A stretch of 64,000 nt of DNA, taken from positions 1,364,001-1,428,000 of the forward strand of contig CACVBU010001120.1 in the NCBI GenBank assembly GCA_902728285.1. Reading direction: 5' to 3'. The notes beneath the pieces were generated by a model. It saw nothing but the letters and a program-made list of their open reading frames with translations. It was not told the DNA's origin and made no database searches. The position numbers were made by a program, and so were the translations under genes. This document shows, one piece after another, positions 57,440-64,000 of this stretch. The stretch comes from Clytia hemisphaerica (taxonomy: Eukaryota > Cnidaria > Hydrozoa > Leptothecata > Clytiidae). Each line of letters opens with the position of its first letter. Within the stretch, counting starts at the first letter, position 1.

Positions 57440-58771
57440 TAGTCGCTGATGTACCTTCCTTGTTAGCGTCACCAAAGGCATGAAGTGTAATCTCTTTTAT
57501 CTCCTCGTCCAGTGGGGTTATCGAACGCGGTATAGTGATCTCTTCCGGTTTGTGGTTAAGCCATCTTCTCCATTTACGTTGAAACTCTACTGGCAATGGT
57601 TGGTCCCATCCAAGTTTGTTGTCGCATATTGATATGTAAATCATTTTTCCCGTCAGGGTAACAGGTGATGCGATACCAATTGGATCGTAGATCGAAGTTA
57701 GATACTTCGAAACTCCTCTTTTGGTTTCATCGGTTCTTATTTCTGGAAACTTCACGGCGAATGTGTCGAGCCTCTTGTCCCATGAAACACCAAGTATTGC
57801 TGAATGGTCTGAATCCTTCTGATTGTCTTCTAATTCAAGAACGTTAGAATGCCACTTGTGCCTAGGTGGAAAGTTGCATCCCCCAAAACTTCTGTTGCAA
57901 CGGATTTGAACTTCTGTGCATCGATAATTGAGTAGGCTCCCCCAATCACGTCATCCACGTAAATGTCATATTTCAATGTATAAATGATGTCTTGTCTTGG
58001 ATCTTCATTGTAAGTGTTTAAATCGTAGTCCAATACACCACATAAGAGGAATGGAGATTGGGTCACACCCATGACAGCTCTTGTGAATCGCAAAATGGTT
58101 CTTGTGCAAGAATCTGTGTCTGTTATCCAATGGAATCTCAAGGCGTCTCGATCTTCCTCACAGATGCGAATTTGATGAAACGCTTGTTTAATGTCTCCCA
58201 TGATAGTGACTGGTCTAATTCTGTTTCTCACGATGATGCTCTAAATTTTGTTCATCAGTGTTGGTCCGGTTTCCAGACAGTCATTTAAGGATGGACTTCT
58301 GTCGTTTGGCTTGGCTGAAGCATCGTAAACTATCCGTAGTTTGGTCGTCTCTGAATCATCCTTTCTGACTGGTTTGTATGGGATGTAGTATTCCTTTCCG
58401 GTGGCTTCTTCGTTGGCTGGCTCTAATATCCCTTCTTTAATTTGGTCTGTAATCTTTTGATGGTACTCTTCAAATTGATCTTGATTTCGTTTAAGCTTGG
58501 TAATTATGTTGTTGGTTCGGCGAAGACTTGCAGTTTTGTTTTTTGGTAGCTCAGCGTGGTTTGCTTTCCACATAAGTCCGATCTCATACCATCCTTCTTC
58601 ATCTCTCTTCAGTTGCTCGCGGAACTCTGAGTGCACAGTTTGCTGACAGATTAAAGTAAACACTTGAGGGTCAGAATTTCTTTTGAAAAAACTCATTTCA
58701 CTGATATCAGAGGTCCTCAGAGGAGTTGCAAAAAAAGGTGTGGCGGCGTTTAAAATACCTGACCAGCCCAA
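57440..58771 (-). pseudogene. BEL/Pao LTR-retrotransposon pol fragment
   Basis: The protein order on the minus strand is BEL/Pao reverse transcriptase and following region. 58771-58241 carries GKEYYIPYKPVRKDDSETT, KLRIVYDASAKPN and SPSLNDCLETGP. 58231-57830 carries MGDIKQAFHQIRI, TRAVMGVTQSPFLL and the catalytic YVDDV. 57850-57426 carries LGVSWDKRLDTF, YDPIGIASPVTLTGK and ITLHAFGDANKEG. Breaks: a stop/frame change near 58238 and a one-base frameshift near 57866, where HKWHSN continues in another frame. Gag, protease, integrase and LTRs are not present. An inactive internal fragment that abuts no visible LTR. Confidence 0.85.
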
Positions 58772-59320
58772 CCTCTTCCTTTCTTAGTGTGTTATCAACT
58801 TTTCGATATTCAATAATCAGGTAAAAAGCTAAAGTAATTTAGCGCTAATAAAAGGGTTACACATTCAAATTTGCGCTAAAAAATGGGTCGGACATTCAAA
58901 TTTGGTGCATGTCAAATACACCAGCCATAATGATGTGACTCCGATTCAACAAATCGGGTTTCGCAGATTAACACAGTGTATACTAGCCGCGAATTGTGAT
59001 CTTTTTTCCTTTCTCTTGTAATTTTCTCTCCCGTATTATTTTTCCTTCAACGGACGATTTTAGCGATTTTAGCTCGCGCTGGACTTTTACGAGGAGGTAT
59101 TGTTTCATTTGAAAGCAAGTGAATTTATTTACGGTTCCGTAAGACATCTCTAAGTTTGAACCGTTCTGCAAATTACTAATTTGATAAAAAGTTTTCGCGT
59201 GCAAATAAAAATGGTAGATTTTTAGAGTTAAGCACACATCGTTCAAACTCTCTAGCATAGTGGGAGAGATGGATCAGCTTTCTAGTTTAAATTTTGGTGA
59301 AAAGAAGATAAAAAGATCTA
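58772..59320. other. Spacer between BEL/Pao fragment and DIRS element
   Basis: No gene seen. It may hold the left end of the DIRS element; direct repeat 'tttgcgctaa/tttagcgctaa' words and 'cattcaaattt' words at 58838-58900 are the only structure. Confidence 0.4.
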
Positions 59321-60457
59321 ATGGATCAGCCACAATCACATCAAATTCCATCACGCCAAGACTTAGACCGAGAAAATTTAGCAAGCAGAAGTATGTTGGT
59401 GGCAGTGAAAAAAATTGATTTGGAGGTTAATGTAAGTGACAAAATGCCCTTGATTTCGGTCCCTAGGCCTTCAACTCAAGAGACTTCAGAGGCTGATGTC
59501 AGTGAAAATATTATGTTATTTCAAGAAGAAGAACAACAAACTATCCGTCATGAAAACGTTCCTAATGTACAGATACCAACCAATAACCCTAATGTCATCC
59601 CGATGGCTCAGCCTATTAGACAAGAGGCACTCCAGGCTACACTGTCTCAAATATCCCAAAAATTAGATTCTATGGAAAACATGAGGAAGAGGGACAAAAA
59701 GGAATTGGAAGGAAAATTGTCTTCATTAAAACAAAAGAAACATTTAAACAAAAAACAGTACGAATTTAAATACAAATCCAATAAAATGCAAAACCAATTG
59801 TTGGGCGAGCTTGATGATTTCAACGAAGAGGCTAAGGAATTGCTTGATTCGGGTTCCAGGAAGAGGCTTGCGTCAGTGTTAGAGGATGTTAGTGAAACCA
59901 TCAAGAAGCGTCGAAAGATATTGATCCTTACTGATAGATCACCTGCTGGATGGGACACTGTAGCTGAATATTTGACTGACGAGTGGGCCAGTGATTCTGA
60001 CGACTTTAAGAAGATGCGGCAGGCGGAGACTCGGGCGCTATCCAAAAAAGCGAAGGATACAAGAAAAATGCAAAACCAAGGCCAAGGTACTTGTTTCATT
60101 AGATTCAATCAACAGCTTCCTGCTAACCAAAATTTTCCATTATCTCAGCAGTGTCAGAATTTCGGAAACTACGGCATCTCATTTCAACCAAGATATCAAA
60201 CACCACCTCCGTTGGCCACGCAATCTACCCAGTTTCCAGCACCGCAAGTAATCGCTCAGGTGCCAGCAAGTCCTGTTTCAATTCGTCCAAAGATCTTTGG
60301 TTCACAAATCCGTCAACCAGGCTGTTTCATATGTGGTGGTCTCGACCACTGGAAGTATAGTTGCCCTGCAAGAACGAATTGGTATGAAAAATTTAATTTT
60401 CTTTTTGAGTCTGATAAATCTAAGAATGAGATTAACACCTTCCAGGGAATCTTATAA
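59321..60457 (+). CDS. DIRS gag-like protein with CCHC zinc knuckle
   Basis: The intact frame of 378 residues begins MDQPQSHQIPSRQD. The middle (about 125-160) is Lys/Glu-rich and likely coiled coil (NMRKRDKKELEGKLSSLKQK). A Gln/Pro-rich stretch follows, and the end has a single retroviral-type zinc knuckle CFICGGLDHWKYSCP (C-x2-C-x4-H-x4-C, about residues 336-349). It is the probable nucleocapsid/RNA-binding protein of the element. It is the only DIRS frame here without a break. Confidence 0.75.
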   Translation: MDQPQSHQIPSRQDLDRENLASRSMLVAVKKIDLEVNVSDKMPLISVPRPSTQETSEADVSENIMLFQEEEQQTIRHENVPNVQIPTNNPNVIPMAQPIRQEALQATLSQISQKLDSMENMRKRDKKELEGKLSSLKQKKHLNKKQYEFKYKSNKMQNQLLGELDDFNEEAKELLDSGSRKRLASVLEDVSETIKKRRKILILTDRSPAGWDTVAEYLTDEWASDSDDFKKMRQAETRALSKKAKDTRKMQNQGQGTCFIRFNQQLPANQNFPLSQQCQNFGNYGISFQPRYQTPPPLATQSTQFPAPQVIAQVPASPVSIRPKIFGSQIRQPGCFICGGLDHWKYSCPARTNWYEKFNFLFESDKSKNEINTFQGIL

Positions 60458-60576
60458 TTCAAGTCGAGATAGGGTAAGGGGAAATTTAAGAAGGCATGTA
60501 GTATTCTGGAAAAGCGAATTTTTAAAAGGCTAATGATTTTATTCTGAATGTCATAAAAAGCGGATACAAAATCCCC

Positions 60577-62227
60577 TTGAGATATATACCAGCATCTTCA
60601 GAGTTTAAGAATAATATATCATCTGAGAAGGAAAGAAATTTTGTTGAAGAATCTATTACCAAACTCCTAGAGCAGAATTTTATTGTGGAGGTCAAAGATC
60701 CCCCTTACATGACAAGTCCTCTATCAGTACCAAAGAGTTCGATGGGCAAAAAGCGTCTGGTTTTGGACCTGAGTTATCTCAATAAATTTGTTTGGAAAGA
60801 AAAGATAAAATTTGATGATTGGAAAACCTTCGAACAATTTATAGACAGCAATGATGAGGCCTATTTTTTCAAATTCGATTTTAAGAGTGGTTACTATCAT
60901 ATCGAAATTCACGAGGAATCTCAAAAATACTGAGGTTTTTCATGGGTTTTTGAAGGTACAAATAAGAAATATTTTCTTTTCAAGGTTTTACCTCTAGGCC
61001 TACGTTCAGCACCTCATATTTTTACCAAAGTAGTAAGAGTTTTGATTAAATACTGGAGATCTAATGCTCTAAAAATTGCCTGTTTTATCGACGACGGTTT
61101 AGCAATCGATTACGACTTTGAACAGGCCTCAAAAAATTCTGAATTTGTTAAAAACACGATTTCAAAATCTGGCTTTATTTGCAACGAAGAAAAATCCGAG
61201 TGGCAACCAAAAACAAGGATATTGTGGTTAGGAGTACAGGTCGATGCTCAAAACAAAGTGTTTAAAATTTCCTCACCAAGAATTGAGTCCATTGTAGAAT
61301 GCATTGAAAGGATTCTCTCTTCTATTCGTGTGTCTGCTCGAACTCTTGCTCGTCTTACAGGAAAGATTATGTCAACAAAGTTTGTGTTAGGAAACATTGT
61401 GCGTCTAAAAACACGACACTTGTATAAATTGATAGAGGCTAGAATCTCCTGGGATTTTCATTTCGACTTAAAAGGTTTCGAGGAAGTTTTGAAAGAAATA
61501 GAGTTTTGAAAGGACAACATAAAAGAATTGAACTCCAGGGATATTTATAAAAATGAGATACCTTTCATGAAAGTATATTCTGATGCTAGTGATATGGGAA
61601 TAGGTGCAATCTCAGATAAGGATATCTCTTTCAGAAATTTATGGCCTTCATGAACAAAAGGAAAGCTCAACCTTTAGGGAATTACTAGCAATTGCCTTTA
61701 CTCTACAAGCTTTCAATTCAAAATTACAAGGGAATAATGTGCTTTGGCACACTGACAACATGGCTGCAGCAAGAATTGTTAAAGTAGGGAGCAATAAAGA
61801 AAAACTTCAATTTCTCGCAAATCGTATTTACGATTTGAGCAAAAGAAAAGGAATTTTCTTGCAAATAACATGGATCGCTAGAACACTTAACGGAGATGCT
61901 GATGTAAGTAAGAATATCGATTACGATGATTGGGCAATTTCAGAGGGGTTTTTTGATTATCTAAATAATCTTTGGGGACCTTTTTCTATAGACCTTTTTG
62001 CAGACAATTCAAACACCAAATGTGCACGGTTTTGTTCAAAATACTTTTGTCCAGATTCCTTGCAAGTAGACGCAATCAGTTTTGATTGGTCGGAGGAAAA
62101 TTGTCTTATGGTACCCCCAATCTACTTGATAACGAAGTGTTTAAAACATTTTTTATCAGCAAGACCAAACACAAAAGGAACTTTGGTAGTGCCATTCTGG
62201 CCATCGGCAGTTTTTTGGACATTTTAG
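60577..62227 (+). pseudogene. DIRS reverse transcriptase-RNase H, broken
   Basis: RT blocks: SPLSVPKSSMGKKRLVLDLS, YFFKFDFKSGYYHIEI, LPLGLRSAPHIFTKV and the catalytic FIDDG. The thumb region ILWLGVQVD and the RNase H start KVYSDASDMGIGAIS follow, with ESSTFRELLAIAFTL, LWHTDNMAAARI and the DIRS-typical tail NLWGPFSIDLFADNSNTKCA. Breaks: TGA at 60931, TGA at 61507, a frameshift at about 61620-61650 and a TAG at 62225. Frame is otherwise kept between breaks, so the copy is not very old. Confidence 0.85.
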
Positions 62228-62419
62228 ATTAAGAAGATCGATTGTTTTAAGTCTTTTGTAAAAGATTTTAGATATTTCGAAGACCAGTCTTTTTTGATTA
62301 AAAAAGGAAAATTTCAAGGTTCTTTAATGGGAGATGAAAGGCTAAAAATCCCAATCCTGGCGCTCAGAATCCAAGTGTAGACAGGTGTAGATTTTGTTTT
62401 ATTTTATTATTGCCACCTT

Positions 62420-63408
62420 CTCTAGTGTACATTCAAAAATGAAAAATTTTACTTTTCAGCTCAAACTCAGATATCAATTTAAGATTTTCTTTTGACGTCC
62501 AGGACCCAACATTAAAGAGCCTCACTGAACAGATACCAGGAGTTCTATTGAATTCCAGAAGCGAAAATATCTTGGATAAGTATCAGTATTATTTTCAAAA
62601 ATGGGTAGAATGGACAGACAGATTTTCCGAAGTAAATCCGTTGCCCTCACAAGAACAACATTTGATTCTATTCTTAATGTTTCAATTTCAATCAGGAAAA
62701 TCCTTCCCAGTTCTAGAAGCGTTTTATTGTGCAATAAAGCATTTTCATTCTATTTCGGGCCATATGATCGGGACTTCTTCTGTTTTAAAGCACCTGTTAG
62801 AAGCCTTTAAGCGTATACTATCTTATAATCCCAAAAAGAAGAAGAATTTAGAGGTTGTAGATTTGAAGAAAATTTTTGAGAAACTTAATGGATATCCTAG
62901 TCTGAAAAATTATAGGACTTTAACGATTTGTTTGCTTTCTTTCGCAGCCTTCCTCCGTTTTAGCGAATGTCAAAATCTACGAAGATCGGATATAAAAATT
63001 TTTCACGATCATGCTACCATTTTCATTGAAAGTAGTAAAACAGACATCTACAGGGAAGGTCATTGGGTGTATATTGCAAGATTAAACTCTCATTTATGTC
63101 CAGTTAGAAAAAATATTTTAGAGTGGCAAAAATAGAAAATCATTCTGAAAACTTTATTTTTAGAGGAGTTACAAAATGCAAATCAGTTGAAAAGCTTCGT
63201 CCTGGAGACTCGCCAATATCGTACAGTTCGGTGAGAGATGACATAAAAACGGTAATAAGAAAAATTGGTTTGAATGAGAAGGAATATGGGGTGCACAGTT
63301 TACGATGAGGTGGTGCTTCAGCAGCAGCCAACCTTGGAGTTTCGGACCGGCTCATCATGAAGCACGGGCGTTGGAAATCAGTAGGAGTGAAAAACAGATA
63401 TATCTGAT
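62420..63408 (+). pseudogene. DIRS tyrosine recombinase (YR), broken
   Basis: N-terminal SAM-like core-binding part (SENILDKYQYYFQKWVEWTD, SVLKHLLEAFKRIL), then the catalytic domain: first Arg in AAFLRFSECQNLRRSDI, HSLR, KHGRWKS and the nucleophile Tyr in NRYI, giving the R-H-R-H-Y set of phage-integrase-type recombinases. A frame change occurs at about 63120-63135 and a TGA at 63306 (HSLR-stop-GGASAAANLG) inactivates it. In active elements this enzyme integrates a circular DNA intermediate without target duplication. Confidence 0.85.
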
Positions 63409-63410
63409 AT

Positions 63411-64000
63411 ATATATTTCAGAAGATTTAAAAAATTTGTTATTTATTTCTAGAAATTTAGGGCTATAATTTACTAGACCCTGATTCGTTCTCATGCTTTT
63501 AGTCTACAGCCTTGAAACGATCTATTACTAAGCTAAATAAAAGTGGCTAAGCCTGTCTCATTAAATATGTTGGTGTTTTCTCAGTTTTTCTTTCGGTTTT
63601 TCTGCAGATGCCAAGACTTTTTAAGCCCTGTGACTTTCTGAAGGATTAGTAAATAAATTAGGTTATTTTCGGTTCAACGAATAGAAAATAAGAAATCTTT
63701 ATTCTTTTATATCATTCTCCTCGGAAATTTCTTTCCAACGTTTTGTCGTCCTAGATGCGGTACAAATCAATATTTCTCTTTTTCTTGCTTATATGACTTA
63801 GAACAGGTTCAAATTGGAAGTCATGGGTCAAAGTATGATTGAATTACAAAGAAAGTGAGAAAATCAAAGTTTCATACAGTCCGTAAAGCGAAAGATCTAA
63901 ATAGAATAAAGGATATGAAATGCTAAAAAGTGAATTCAGAAAATGATGTGATGCAAGCATCGTATGGCCATCAAAGGCGTGGTTCATAAACTGAGAGCGA
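63411..64000. other. Right flank of the DIRS element, no gene recognised
   Basis: AT-rich sequence to the window edge. It may include the right terminus of the element, but no repeat of the left flank was found by eye. Confidence 0.4.

Larger units (their letters stand above)
59321..63410 (+). mobile_element. DIRS-like tyrosine-recombinase retrotransposon, inactive
   Basis: Gag-like ORF, reverse transcriptase, RNase H and tyrosine recombinase follow in one orientation, the order of DIRS-type elements, with no integrase or LTR. Several stops and at least two frameshifts interrupt the enzymes. The terminal inverted repeats and internal complementary region expected for DIRS were not identified, so the outer limits are only those of the coding part. 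Confidence 0.85.

Noticed and set aside
59647-60108. 153-codon minus-strand ORF opposite the DIRS gag frame
   Set aside because: Low-complexity Ser/Phe/Leu shadow of the Lys/Glu-rich coiled-coil part of gag.

Overview
This window is AT-rich animal nuclear DNA with spliced genes, GT-AG introns and very dense mobile DNA. The host genes (WRAP53/TCAB1, PUDP/HDHD1, MOSPD1-like, PLCXD-type PI-PLC, a single-exon class A GPCR) together with DIRS, BEL/Pao, CR1/L2- and RTE-like retrotransposons and many palindromic MITEs fit a non-vertebrate metazoan, probably a marine invertebrate such as a cnidarian or lophotrochozoan. The species cannot be fixed from the sequence alone.

Layout. 1-13.3 kb holds no host gene that I can recognise. 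It contains a recent 1.42-kb tandem duplication, several MITE families, an L2/CR1-like LINE 3' end inserted into an RTE-like relic, a foldback element and a decayed reverse transcriptase. 13.3-23.4 kb (minus) is WRAP53: ten WD-propeller and N-terminal exons plus a terminal exon, with an unusual N-terminal region of about 820 residues encoded by two large exons. 23.8-25.0 kb (minus) is an intact three-exon PUDP gene. 25.3-25.7 kb is the last exon of a PUDP paralogue, and a matching first-exon fragment lies 8 kb away at 33.75 kb. The space between them is filled with nested transposons: a CCHH/CCCH-type LINE inside a TTAA-flanked MITE, and two CGAT-rich palindromic elements, one of them inside another TIR element. 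34.5-37 kb is more nested MITEs. 37.5-40.85 kb (plus) is an intact MOSPD1-like gene. 42-44 kb and 47.6-50.2 kb (plus) are two PI-PLC X-domain genes, with a satellite, SINEs and MITEs between them and a dead exon duplicate in the second gene's intron. 55.3-56.6 kb (plus) is an orphan rhodopsin-type GPCR. 57.4-58.8 kb (minus) is a broken BEL/Pao pol fragment, and 59.3-63.4 kb (plus) is a broken DIRS-like tyrosine-recombinase retrotransposon.

The host genes do not form an obvious pathway: telomerase/Cajal-body RNP trafficking, nucleotide/pseudouridine phosphate clearance, ER contact-site MSP protein, phosphoinositide-type hydrolase and receptor signalling. WRAP53 and the PUDP genes share an orientation, and MOSPD1-like and the PLCXD pair share the opposite one. 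The most unusual signals are the WRAP53 extension, with its CxxC zinc site and peptide repeats, and a pair of TIR elements that share CCAGAC/GTCTGG ends and perfect 6-bp target duplications while being packed with CGAT-type motifs. Exon boundaries were read by eye from homology, splice consensus and phase; no search was run.
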